From Rickettsiales bacterium (lineage in GTDB: Bacteria > Pseudomonadota > Alphaproteobacteria > Rickettsiales > UBA1997), in the NCBI GenBank assembly GCA_947505885.1, contig CANNMN010000029.1, forward strand, positions 1 through 10,590: 10,590 nt of DNA, given 5' to 3'. The notes under the pieces are model-generated. The model was not told where the DNA came from and did no database searches. It was given only the letters and a program-made list of their open reading frames with translations. Made by a program: the position numbers and the translations under genes. Below are positions 1-7,756 of the stretch, in pieces. Every line of letters starts with the position of its first letter. The stretch's first letter is position 1.

Positions 1-456
1 ACAAAAATCTTCACTACTGGCAAGAAAACCGCGCAAGAATTAAGGCGCGTCGGATTCAAAAACATTATTTTATCGCCACGAAATTCTGCCGAGTCCTTGT
101 TTGATTTAGTAGCGCAAGAACCTGGGCAAATTCTTTATTTTCGTGGCTCGATAATCAGCCTCGACTTCGCCGCAAAATTAAAAAATGTTCGAGATATTCT
201 CGCCTACAGAACTCACGAAGTAGAAAATTTCTCCACCGATTTCAAAAAAATTCCCTACGACGAAGTGCTAATTTTTTCTAAAAATAGTTTGAAAATTTTT
301 TACAAACTTACCACGAGACACAATCTCCTTGAATATTTTGTGAGCGCGCAAATCGTCTGCCTGAGTGAGCAAATTCTTGATCTTGCCAAGAAATTTCGAT
401 TCAAAAAAATCTGCACTTTCGCCGATAATCCTCTCCTTAAAAAATTCTATGACTGA
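1..456 (+). CDS. hemD: Uroporphyrinogen-III synthase HemD, C-terminal part (5' end outside window)
   Basis: The reading frame is open from base 1 and ends at TGA 454-456, giving 151 residues of a protein that usually has about 230-250. HemD cyclises hydroxymethylbilane to uroporphyrinogen III in the cytosol, the step before HemE. The visible part carries the second-domain pattern of the family: a TTGKKTAQELRRVGF stretch near the start, then an ILSPRNSAESL segment (the usual '..aesL..l' element), then ILYFRGSIISLDFAAKL, matching the 'iLyfrG..is.Dla..L' block. HemD proteins are very divergent, so the call rests on these motifs and on the downstream mitofilin-like and HemY-like genes, an order typical of alphaproteobacteria. 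The last 8 bases overlap the next gene. The ATG-free internal start at 97 is not a real start, because homology continues upstream of it. Confidence 0.85.
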   Translation, partial: TKIFTTGKKTAQELRRVGFKNIILSPRNSAESLFDLVAQEPGQILYFRGSIISLDFAAKLKNVRDILAYRTHEVENFSTDFKKIPYDEVLIFSKNSLKIFYKLTTRHNLLEYFVSAQIVCLSEQILDLAKKFRFKKICTFADNPLLKKFYD

Positions 457-1318
457 ACAAACAACTTCTCAAAAAATACCTGAGAAAAAGGGCTCAATTT
501 TAGTTAAAATTATTTTGTCAATCGCGCTTATTGGTGGCGGCTTAATCGCAGTAAAATTATGGCATAAAGGCTCAGAACTCACAAAACAAGAGCAGGGACT
601 AGACCATGACATCATTGGCCTTGCCGAAGGATATACAGATCAAAGCGAGCAAGAAGATTTATCAGATCTCAGCGTCAATGAGCTTCGCGAAAAAGGTGCA
701 GAATTCATTTACCAAATGCTCTTGAAGAACCAGTTAAAAATCGAAGATCTAGGCGCGCAATTGCAAGCTTTGAAAAGCGAAGTCTTAAAATATCGCAGCC
801 AAGAAAAACTCGGCAAAATGATTTTGATTTACGTCGACCTGCGCGAAAAAATTATCTCTGAAAAGGTTTATAATGAAGAGATGAAAAGCTTTGAGATTCT
901 AAGCGCCTCGGATGAAGTCTTAACTGCTAAAATCACCAAACTAAAGCCGCTTCTTTCAGGTTTTGCGTCACAAAAAAAATTGGAAAAAAACTTCGCCGAC
1001 ATCATTCCTGAATTGATTATTAACAAAAAAAATAGCGTCGCAAATGAAAGCCTAATTGCAAAAATCCAACGCAATATTTCGCGCCTGATTGTGCTGCGCA
1101 GAATCGACGAAAAAAATCCACAAGAGGTCGATGCTATAGTTGTGCGCATCGAAAAACTTCTGAGGCAACAAAATTATTCAGATGCCTTGAGCGCAGCATT
1201 ATCGATGCCCGCCGACTATAACCCAATCCTTAAAAATTTCCTCGATGAGCTTCACGCCTCACTCGAAGTAAGGCAAATCGATCAAGAAATTTTGAACTAT
1301 CTCAAAAGCTTAAACTAA
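449..1318 (+). CDS. Mitofilin/Mic60-like inner-membrane protein
   Basis: This 289-residue protein has a lysine-rich N-terminus, one clear membrane segment at about residues 17-38 (ILVKIILSIALIGGGLIAV), an acidic linker at about 50-80 and a helical, probably coiled-coil region at about 85-145. Its C-terminus reads like the mitofilin signature of alphaproteobacteria: ISRLIVLRRIDE (210-221), then RIEKLLRQQNYSDALSAAL (233-251), the 'lv.vR....ar.e..l..gDl..Al' pattern, then a helical tail. Alphaproteobacterial Mic60 homologues are encoded between hemD and hemY, as here; in mitochondria and purple bacteria Mic60 shapes inner-membrane folds. The protein is shorter than usual, mainly in the coiled coil. 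I chose ATG 449 over an in-frame GTG at 365 because 365 would overlap hemD by over 90 bases and place a long non-signal stretch before the membrane helix. The stop shares one base with the hemY-like ATG. Function in this organism is inferred. Confidence 0.65.
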   Translation: MTEQTTSQKIPEKKGSILVKIILSIALIGGGLIAVKLWHKGSELTKQEQGLDHDIIGLAEGYTDQSEQEDLSDLSVNELREKGAEFIYQMLLKNQLKIEDLGAQLQALKSEVLKYRSQEKLGKMILIYVDLREKIISEKVYNEEMKSFEILSASDEVLTAKITKLKPLLSGFASQKKLEKNFADIIPELIINKKNSVANESLIAKIQRNISRLIVLRRIDEKNPQEVDAIVVRIEKLLRQQNYSDALSAALSMPADYNPILKNFLDELHASLEVRQIDQEILNYLKSLN

Positions 1319-2628
1319 TGCTAACAATTCTCTGGATCCTTCTCGCCTCTTTCTTTCTCGCCGCCTCTTTTTCGTGGCTGCTCGATAATAATGGCCACGT
1401 CTTGATAACCTGGCTTGGCTACGAATTACAAACCGATGTTCTGACGGCAATTTTAATCTCAGCATTTTTTTCACTAATAGTTTTTGCAATCAGCTATTTA
1501 TTCGCGCGAATCCTGGCGATCAAATTTCCTAGCCTGCTGAAATTTATATTTAGAAAAAGTTACCTAAAAAGCCTAGAGAAGGTTGTGCATAGGCATCATC
1601 AAGGCTTTGATTTGATGGCAGAAACTCTTTTGGCTCTCGAAATTAACGACGAGAAATCCGCAGAAGCTCTACAAAAAAAATTGAACAAACTCATCAAACA
1701 TTCGGGCTTAAACAATTTTCTGATCGGCAAAATTCTTTTTGAAAAACGTAAATTTTCTGAAGCCGCTGAAATATTCGAGAAGTTCGGACACAATCCTCAC
1801 GCTAAAATTTTAGTGCTGAAATCGAAGTTCGAATTGGCCTTGGCTGGTCAAGACGAAGCCAAGGCAATCGCCTACGCAAAACAAATTCTTGCCGCCAAAC
1901 GCGACAGCTTCGAAATTGCCAGACAGCTTTTCACTCTCTACAAAAAACGCGGATTGTGGCAAGATGCAAAAAGCCTAATAGCTGAATATGGCAGTGAAAA
2001 ATTTCGCGATGAATTACAAAAGCGCGATATCGCTGTAATCAATGCCGCTCTCGCTCTTGAGGCCTATCAACAAAAAAAGTTTTTGCTTGCGATCAAGCAT
2101 GCGAACATCGCTCTAAAAGCAGAAAATACTTTTCTGCCGGCACTTGAAATTAGACTTAAATCATGGCTTAAGCTTGGCCTAGGATTTAAAGTCACTTGGG
2201 AAATCAAGGCGCTTTGGAAAGACAATCCTCATCTAATTCTCGCTGAAATTTTTGATCTAGTAAATCGCAAATCTTACGCAAAAGCGCGCGTAAAAATGAT
2301 GAAAAACCTCGCCGAAACTAACTCAGAATCAGTACTAGGAAAATTGGCCATCGGCATCGCCGCCTTCCGAGCTGGAGAATATGCAGCCGCAAAAGAATCT
2401 TTGTTCCTTTCTCTCCTCCAACAAAAAACATACCGGGCTTATAAACTTCTCGCCGCAACAGAAAAAGCCCTGGGCAATATTGAAGAATCTAAAAATAATT
2501 TAACCAAACTCAAAATGTTCGAATGCGACGACCACTATCGCTGTGGCTCCTGCGGACATCTCAGCTCAAAGTGGAGTGCAAAATGTACTTCTTGCGACAC
2601 TTACGATTCGATTGAGTGGAATAGATAA
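1318..2628 (+). CDS. HemY-like TPR membrane protein with C-terminal zinc ribbon
   Basis: The 436-residue protein starts with two membrane helices (about 2-20 and 43-63) separated by the HemY N-terminal signature DNNGHVLITWLGYELQT (23-39). A long alpha-helical tetratricopeptide-like region follows to about residue 400. The end carries CGSC (409-412) and CTSC (423-426) followed by DSIEW. Paired CxxC motifs and an '..leW' ending are typical of alphaproteobacterial HemY proteins and recall the rubredoxin-like tail of LapB. This family is named for its place in heme operons but is not protoporphyrinogen oxidase; its biochemical role is unsettled, and a scaffold for heme-enzyme assembly in the inner membrane is the usual proposal. 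Translation is probably coupled to the upstream gene through the overlapping TAATG. It is the last gene of the hemD operon, and I see no clear terminator after it. Confidence 0.82.
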   Translation: MLTILWILLASFFLAASFSWLLDNNGHVLITWLGYELQTDVLTAILISAFFSLIVFAISYLFARILAIKFPSLLKFIFRKSYLKSLEKVVHRHHQGFDLMAETLLALEINDEKSAEALQKKLNKLIKHSGLNNFLIGKILFEKRKFSEAAEIFEKFGHNPHAKILVLKSKFELALAGQDEAKAIAYAKQILAAKRDSFEIARQLFTLYKKRGLWQDAKSLIAEYGSEKFRDELQKRDIAVINAALALEAYQQKKFLLAIKHANIALKAENTFLPALEIRLKSWLKLGLGFKVTWEIKALWKDNPHLILAEIFDLVNRKSYAKARVKMMKNLAETNSESVLGKLAIGIAAFRAGEYAAAKESLFLSLLQQKTYRAYKLLAATEKALGNIEESKNNLTKLKMFECDDHYRCGSCGHLSSKWSAKCTSCDTYDSIEWNR

Positions 2629-2636
2629 GTTTTAAC

Positions 2637-2668
2637 CCAGATCCGTCATTAGCCAGATTCATCATTAG
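2637..2668. repeat. Two tandem 16-base repeats between hemY-like and guaB
   Basis: The units CCAGATCCGTCATTAG and CCAGATTCATCATTAG lie directly end to end and match at 14 of 16 positions. They occupy half of the 63-base spacer between the convergent hemY-like and guaB genes. No hairpin with a T-run is visible here, so they are not an ordinary terminator. A small tandem duplication is the simplest reading. Confidence 0.6.
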
Positions 2669-2691
2669 AATTTGAGTAAAGAAAAATAAAC

Positions 2692-4260
<1,569 letters not shown>

Positions 4261-4674
4261 ATGCTTTCATCAATTGAGAAACTTTGCGCTGAGCGTAGAA
4301 TAAAACTTACCGAAAATCGTCGCATCCTCGCTCGGGTGATTGAGCAAAGTAATGATCATCCAGATGTTGAAGAGGTTTATCGCCGCGCTTCTAAAATTAA
4401 TCCAAACATCGGAATCGCTACAGTTTATCGCGCAGTAAAAATGTTCGAAGAATTTGGCCTAATTTCCAAACATGATTTCGGCGGCGGAAGAGCGCGCTAC
4501 GAAAGACTTGAGAGCGAAGAGCATCACGATCATTTGATCGACATCACCACTGATGAAGTTCACGAATTCTTCAGCGAAGAGCTCGAAAATATGAAAGAAA
4601 GGCTCGCGCATGAAAAGGGCTATGAACTAGTCGGACACAAGCTTGAGCTTTATTGCCGTCCGCTTAAAAAATGA
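4261..4674 (+). CDS. fur: Fur-family metalloregulator, alphaproteobacterial type
   Basis: This 137-residue protein is a Fur-family repressor that binds DNA as a metal-loaded dimer. The N-terminal winged helix includes KLTENRRILARVIE (14-27) and the HPDVEEVYRRAS segment (33-44). The recognition helix region is IGIATVYRAVKMF (50-62). Likely regulatory metal ligands are His33, Glu81 and the HHDH cluster (88-91), with His126 near the C-terminus. As in other alphaproteobacterial Fur/Mur proteins there are no C-terminal CxxC motifs for structural zinc; only Cys9 and Cys132 are present. It may therefore sense iron or manganese. The heme-sensing branch, Irr, is less likely because the text follows the Fur/Mur pattern closely, but a tree is needed to separate them. 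The stop overlaps the next gene's ATG by four bases (ATGA), so the two are cotranscribed. Confidence 0.9.
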   Translation: MLSSIEKLCAERRIKLTENRRILARVIEQSNDHPDVEEVYRRASKINPNIGIATVYRAVKMFEEFGLISKHDFGGGRARYERLESEEHHDHLIDITTDEVHEFFSEELENMKERLAHEKGYELVGHKLELYCRPLKK

Positions 4675-5384
4675 GCGACTTACTCAAAAAAATAATTACT
4701 CCCCAGCTTCACTTTGATGGCATTAATAGTGGTGAAAAATTCACAAAACTTTTTTGTGATCTTTACCGCATTGAACTTTTTAAAGACGGCTTAGATCTAA
4801 TCCTTACGCAGCTTCACAAGAAACAGCTTCATTTCGAGATTAAGGAAATGAAGGGTTGGGATACTAATGTTGGCTGCTTTCTTACTAACAAAATCACGCT
4901 GCGTAATTTAAGTCACAATGTACTTGCGCACGAGATGGCACATGCGATTGCTCACGAGAGTAAAATTGATTTGGGTGAAGAGTTTCGCAAGTGCGTTGCC
5001 TTCGATATGAAGGGGCGCGAGCCGGAAATTATGACGCTGCGTGGCGAGGTAAAGAGGCTCATGGTTGATGCTCTCGCAGCCTATCCACCACATCATTTTC
5101 TTGGGGAAATTTTCGCGCGTTATTTTGAATTACTTAGCGTTTCGCGAAATGTTGTTAGTAACGGAAGTTTTTCTACTGCTGATGTTATGGATTTTTTTAT
5201 GAATATTACGAACTTCGTTGAGAAGATTTTTAATCCGCAAATTCGTAAAAAAATCGATCCGCTGATTGCGCGTGAGACCTCTAACCTCAGTCTCTTGCCG
5301 TTGGAGAAAAAGTTTCTCAATCAGATTGGATCAAAACAAAAAACTTCCTGGTCGGGAAGAACAAGGCCAAATAATCCTTTTTAG
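4671..5384 (+). CDS. Unassigned HExxH zincin-like putative metallopeptidase
   Basis: I do not recognise this 237-residue protein by name. It contains HEMAH (87-91) inside NVLAHEMAHAIAHES, a classic zinc-binding HExxH helix with small hydrophobic residues around it. About 55 residues later GEIFARYFELL (145-155) supplies Glu146, a candidate third ligand. That spacing and pattern fit gluzincin-type folds, in which the third ligand is a Glu on a later helix. No signal peptide or membrane segment is visible, so a cytosolic location is likely. The segment before the motif (about 52-80) looks like beta strands, as expected for an edge strand above the active site. The tail (222-237) is basic, polar and probably disordered. 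It overlaps fur by four bases and sits six bases before the murU-like gene, so it belongs to that transcript. Substrate and activity are unknown. Confidence 0.65.
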   Translation: MSDLLKKIITPQLHFDGINSGEKFTKLFCDLYRIELFKDGLDLILTQLHKKQLHFEIKEMKGWDTNVGCFLTNKITLRNLSHNVLAHEMAHAIAHESKIDLGEEFRKCVAFDMKGREPEIMTLRGEVKRLMVDALAAYPPHHFLGEIFARYFELLSVSRNVVSNGSFSTADVMDFFMNITNFVEKIFNPQIRKKIDPLIARETSNLSLLPLEKKFLNQIGSKQKTSWSGRTRPNNPF

Positions 5385-5390
5385 AATTTC

Positions 5391-6125
5391 ATGATTGAAA
5401 TCACTCAAGCTTTCATTTTTGCTGCTGGGCGCGGAGAGCGCATGCGGCCTCTTACCGACACTATTACTAAGCCTCTCGTTAAGATCAAAAACAAGGCGAT
5501 TATTGATTACGCGATTGAGAAATTAGACCAAATTTCGTCGATTAAAAAAATTATTATTAACGGATTTTATCTTGCTCCGCAAATCGAAAAGCACGTTAAA
5601 GAATTGAAGAATTCTAAGATCGTTTTTTCACACGAATTAGAAAAAATAGAAACCGGCGGCGGACTTATTTTTGCCCAAGATAAAATCGATCTAACTAAGC
5701 CAATTCTGACTGTTAATGGAGACGTTCTTTGGCAAGAGAAATTGCAGGAAAAATCTTCTGATCTTGAAATCCTTTGCAATGCCTGGAACCCTGATGAATG
5801 CGATATTTTGCTTGGGCTGAAGAAGGTTGAAGATTACATCGGCTACGAAGGAAATATTCACGGTGGCGGTGATTTTGAAATGATTAACGGTGACCTTTAC
5901 CGTCTGCCGGATTTAGGAATGAATTACGCTTTCGTTGGCCTGCAAATCATTAATCCAAAAATTCTAAAACAAGCGCCCGGAAAATGTTTCTCAATGTCAC
6001 ATTTTTACCGATCTGCAGTTGGTGAAGGTGGTTTAGTTCACCGAATAAAAGGTGTCGAATTAGCCGGAAAATATTTTCACATTGGCACTGTTGCAGCAAT
6101 TAAATCTACTGAGGAAAAACTCTGA
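5391..6125 (+). CDS. murU: Sugar-1-phosphate nucleotidyltransferase, probably MurU
   Basis: The 244-residue protein is a GT-A-fold nucleotidyltransferase. The N-terminal nucleotide-binding signature AAGRGERMRPLT (11-22) is followed by TKPLVKI with Lys27; ETGGG (87-91) and VNGDV (108-112, metal-binding Asp111) follow. The closing FHIGTVAAI segment corresponds to the '(F/W)..IGT' motif of this group. Size and C-terminus fit MurU, which makes UDP-MurNAc from MurNAc-1-phosphate in peptidoglycan recycling. Mannose-1-phosphate guanylyltransferase is the main alternative. The kinase partner AmgK, usually encoded next to murU, is not beside it here. The start ATG lies six bases after the zincin stop and has no Shine-Dalgarno sequence, suggesting coupled translation. 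A palindrome downstream may end the fur-zincin-murU transcript. Confidence 0.68.
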   Translation: MIEITQAFIFAAGRGERMRPLTDTITKPLVKIKNKAIIDYAIEKLDQISSIKKIIINGFYLAPQIEKHVKELKNSKIVFSHELEKIETGGGLIFAQDKIDLTKPILTVNGDVLWQEKLQEKSSDLEILCNAWNPDECDILLGLKKVEDYIGYEGNIHGGGDFEMINGDLYRLPDLGMNYAFVGLQIINPKILKQAPGKCFSMSHFYRSAVGEGGLVHRIKGVELAGKYFHIGTVAAIKSTEEKL

Positions 6126-6131
6126 TTTAAG

Positions 6132-6154
6132 ATTTTGAGCACAGTGCTCAAAAT
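6132..6154 (+). terminator. Perfect palindrome after murU, possible terminator
   Basis: The arms ATTTTGAGCAC and GTGCTCAAAAT are perfectly complementary around a single central A, so RNA would form a stem of about ten pairs with a CAG loop. It lies seven bases after the murU-like stop and is followed by TGTATTTT, a weak T-tract on the + strand. A terminator for the fur cluster is the likely role. The near-perfect symmetry would also suit a dimeric DNA-binding protein. Confidence 0.55.
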
Positions 6155-6213
6155 TGTATTTTAGCTAAGATTGGCGGGGTTTAAGTATTTAAAATTACCA
6201 AAAATATCTCAGC

Positions 6214-6261
6214 TTTATTCTCCGCTTTCTCAAAAATAAATCAGAGAAAGCAAAGAATAAA
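6214..6261 (-). terminator. Long hairpin after hemE, probable hemE terminator
   Basis: Arms 6214-6231 and 6244-6261 can form an 18-pair stem with a 12-base loop. Two positions (C6222 and C6223 against A6252 and A6253 on the + strand) are mismatched in + strand RNA. In - strand RNA the same positions become U-G wobbles, so the stem is complete only in the hemE transcript. It starts about seven bases beyond the hemE stop, and a U-run (AUAUUUUU on the - strand) follows a few bases after the stem rather than at its foot. Intrinsic termination or 3'-end protection of hemE mRNA is inferred. Confidence 0.6.
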
Positions 6262-6267
6262 AAATAA

Positions 6268-7287
6268 TTATTTTCCTCGCACCAAATCCACAACTAGCTG
6301 CACATTCTCAATCGGTGTTTCTGGCAAAATTCCGTGACCAAGATTGAAAATAAATGGGTGATCTTGGAAAGTTTTTAAAATATCCAAAACTTCTTTTTCG
6401 ATTTCTTTCTTCGAGCCAAAAGCGAGTAAAAAATTATCAAGATTTCCTTGCACAACTTGCCCGAGATTTTCCTGAAGATTTTTTTTCGCCCAGATTTTAC
6501 TAACATTCTGATCCATCGCTAATCCTTGCGGCAAAACTTCTCGTGCGAATGTCTCGTAATAAATTCCTACTCCGCGCGGAAAACAAATCACCGGAGTTTT
6601 CGGATGTAATCTTCTGATTTCAGTGACGATTTTTTTTGTTGGTTCAATCACCCATTTTTGCAACTGTTCTGGCGGTAAAACTCCAGCCCAAGAATCGAAT
6701 AATTTTACGACGTCTGCGCCAGCTTTAATCTGAAGAAATAAATATTTAATTATGCTTTGGGTTAAAATTTCAATTAACTCTGCGAAAAAATTTTCATTTT
6801 CGATTGCAGCGCGACGTGTTGCTTCAAAATTTTTTGAACCACCCCCTTCAATCATGTAGCAAGCTAAAGTCCAAGGAGATCCAGAGAATCCGATCAGAGC
6901 CTTATCTTTACCCAGCTTTGATTTTGTGATTTCTAAAGCCTCAAAAACTGGCGAGAGATGTTTAGCGATATTTTCAGTGCGTAAGTTTTTCAATTCGAAT
7001 GATCCAAGTTTTGGTCCTTCGTTTTTTACAAATTCAACTTTCACTCCGAGGGCGTCGGGAATAACAAGAATGTCGGAGAAAATAATCGCTGCATCGAAGT
7101 TAAAACGAGTGATTGGCTGTAGGGTAACTTCACTAGCTAGTTTTGGGGTGTAGCAGAGCTCTAAGAAGTTTTTTACATCAGATCTTATCTCGCGATATTC
7201 TGGTAAATATCTTCCCGCCTGACGCATGATCCAAATCGGAGGTGTCAAAGTTTTATTTCCATTCAGAGTATTAATTAATTTATTCAT
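6268..7287 (-). CDS. hemE: Uroporphyrinogen decarboxylase
   Basis: This 339-residue protein has the normal length for HemE, which removes four carboxyl groups from uroporphyrinogen III to give coproporphyrinogen III in the cytosol. The family signature PIWIMRQAGRYLPEYR is at 17-32, with the substrate-binding arginines Arg22 and Arg26. The catalytic Asp72 lies in IIFSDIL, Tyr144 in LACYMIEGGGS, and His318 in FNLGHGILPETP. The protein is complete, and ATG 7285-7287 is directly before the signature with the expected short leader. It is transcribed away from the AT-rich spacer at 7288-7501. In Caulobacter and Rickettsia hemE has the same orientation next to the replication origin. It acts after HemD, which is encoded 6 kb to the left in a different operon. 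Confidence 0.97.
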   Translation of the reverse strand: MNKLINTLNGNKTLTPPIWIMRQAGRYLPEYREIRSDVKNFLELCYTPKLASEVTLQPITRFNFDAAIIFSDILVIPDALGVKVEFVKNEGPKLGSFELKNLRTENIAKHLSPVFEALEITKSKLGKDKALIGFSGSPWTLACYMIEGGGSKNFEATRRAAIENENFFAELIEILTQSIIKYLFLQIKAGADVVKLFDSWAGVLPPEQLQKWVIEPTKKIVTEIRRLHPKTPVICFPRGVGIYYETFAREVLPQGLAMDQNVSKIWAKKNLQENLGQVVQGNLDNFLLAFGSKKEIEKEVLDILKTFQDHPFIFNLGHGILPETPIENVQLVVDLVRGK

Positions 7288-7312
7288 TTATTCTTATTAT
7301 TTTTATTAGAGC

Positions 7313-7321
7313 TGTGGATTT
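7313..7321 (-). promoter_or_regulatory. DnaA-like box, hemE-proximal
   Basis: TGTGGATTT matches the reverse complement of the DnaA consensus TTATCCACA at seven of nine positions, differing at the last two. It lies 26 bases from the hemE start, beside a T-rich stretch. Alone it would mean little; its value comes from the perfect box in the same spacer. Confidence 0.35.
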
Positions 7322-7392
7322 GTTGATGAAGTTTTTAACAATTTTATTAACAGAGATAATCCTTTAATATCAAGGGTTGAGACAAAGTTACT

Positions 7393-7440
7393 AACATGTT
7401 AAAAACTTTTAAAAATATTTTAAACATGATGAAAACTTGT
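7393..7440 (+). repeat. Imperfect 18-base direct repeats, 30 bases apart
   Basis: AACATGTTAAAAACTTTT (7393-7410) and AACATGATGAAAACTTGT (7423-7440) match at 15 of 18 positions. The first copy's AACATGTT is part of the perfect palindrome TAACATGTTA (7392-7401). The TTAA-N7-TTAA site (7409-7423) bridges the two copies. The arrangement resembles iterons or protein-binding sites in an origin. Confidence 0.5.
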
Positions 7441-7476
7441 TAAGAAAAATAATAAGTTTTTTGTCAGAAAAAAATC

Positions 7477-7485
7477 TGTGGATAA
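7477..7485 (-). promoter_or_regulatory. Perfect DnaA box
   Basis: TGTGGATAA is the exact reverse complement of the consensus DnaA site TTATCCACA. It ends 16 bases before the bolA ATG, in the hemE-bolA spacer. A box here could serve replication initiation, DnaA control of bolA, or both. Confidence 0.6.
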
Positions 7486-7501
7486 ACCCAAAGTTATTAA
7501 C

Positions 7502-7756
7502 ATGAAATCAACAATCGAAAAGAAGCTAACCGAAAACCTTCAGCCAAAATTTTTAGAGGTAAAAAATAAAAGCCATCTTCATCGCGGTCACCTTGAAGAT
7601 GAAAGTGGTGAGACTCATTTTGAAGTGGTAATTGAGGCGGAGTGTTTAAAAAAACTTGGAAGGATTCAGGCGCATCGAAATATTAATTCTGCGCTGAAAG
7701 ACGAGTTTGAAAAGGGCGGGCTGCACGCTCTGGAGATAAAGATAAAATTTGTATAA
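7502..7756 (+). CDS. bolA: BolA-family protein
   Basis: This 84-residue protein shows the BolA fold pattern: KNKSHLHRGHLEDESGETHF (21-40), then the strand VVIEA (42-46), then IQAHRNINSALKDEF (55-69), equal to the 'RHR.v...L..E' helix, and the closing GLHALEIKI (73-81). BolA proteins work with monothiol glutaredoxins in iron-sulfur cluster and iron homeostasis, using the conserved histidines (His39, His59 and His75 are candidates here). I chose ATG 7502 because it gives the usual family length. An in-frame GTG at 7478 would add eight residues encoded by the DnaA box and flanking DNA. No Shine-Dalgarno sequence is visible. The gene starts at the candidate origin and converges on clpX. With fur and three heme genes nearby, an iron-related role is reasonable but inferred. 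Confidence 0.88.
   Translation: MKSTIEKKLTENLQPKFLEVKNKSHLHRGHLEDESGETHFEVVIEAECLKKLGRIQAHRNINSALKDEFEKGGLHALEIKIKFV

Larger units (their letters stand above)
7288..7501. other. Candidate chromosomal replication origin (oriC) between hemE and bolA
   Basis: This 214-base spacer is much richer in A and T than the genes around it and has long T-runs next to hemE that could serve as an unwinding element. It holds one perfect DnaA box (7477-7485) and one weaker box (7313-7321), in the same orientation and one at each end. Between them are six TTNNTAACA motifs, an imperfect 18-base direct repeat (7393-7410 and 7423-7440) and a TTAA-N7-TTAA site (7409-7423) of the CtrA type. The origins of Caulobacter and Rickettsia lie immediately upstream of hemE, with the other flank being an RP001-type gene. 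Here that flank is bolA, so only one side of the known arrangement is kept. The promoters of hemE and bolA must also be in this spacer, which could explain part of the structure. Confidence 0.5.

Noticed and set aside
365..448. GTG at 365 as the start of the mitofilin-like gene
   Set aside because: It would overlap hemD by over 90 bases and put a long non-conserved stretch ahead of the membrane helix; ATG 449 fits the tight operon spacing.
868..1149. A 93-codon - strand open frame within the mitofilin-like gene
   Set aside because: It is an antisense frame in a well-supported operon gene, with no start signal or family pattern.
7478..7501. GTG at 7478 as an upstream in-frame start for bolA
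   Set aside because: It lies inside the perfect DnaA box, adds eight residues not typical of BolA, and ATG 7502 gives the normal family length.
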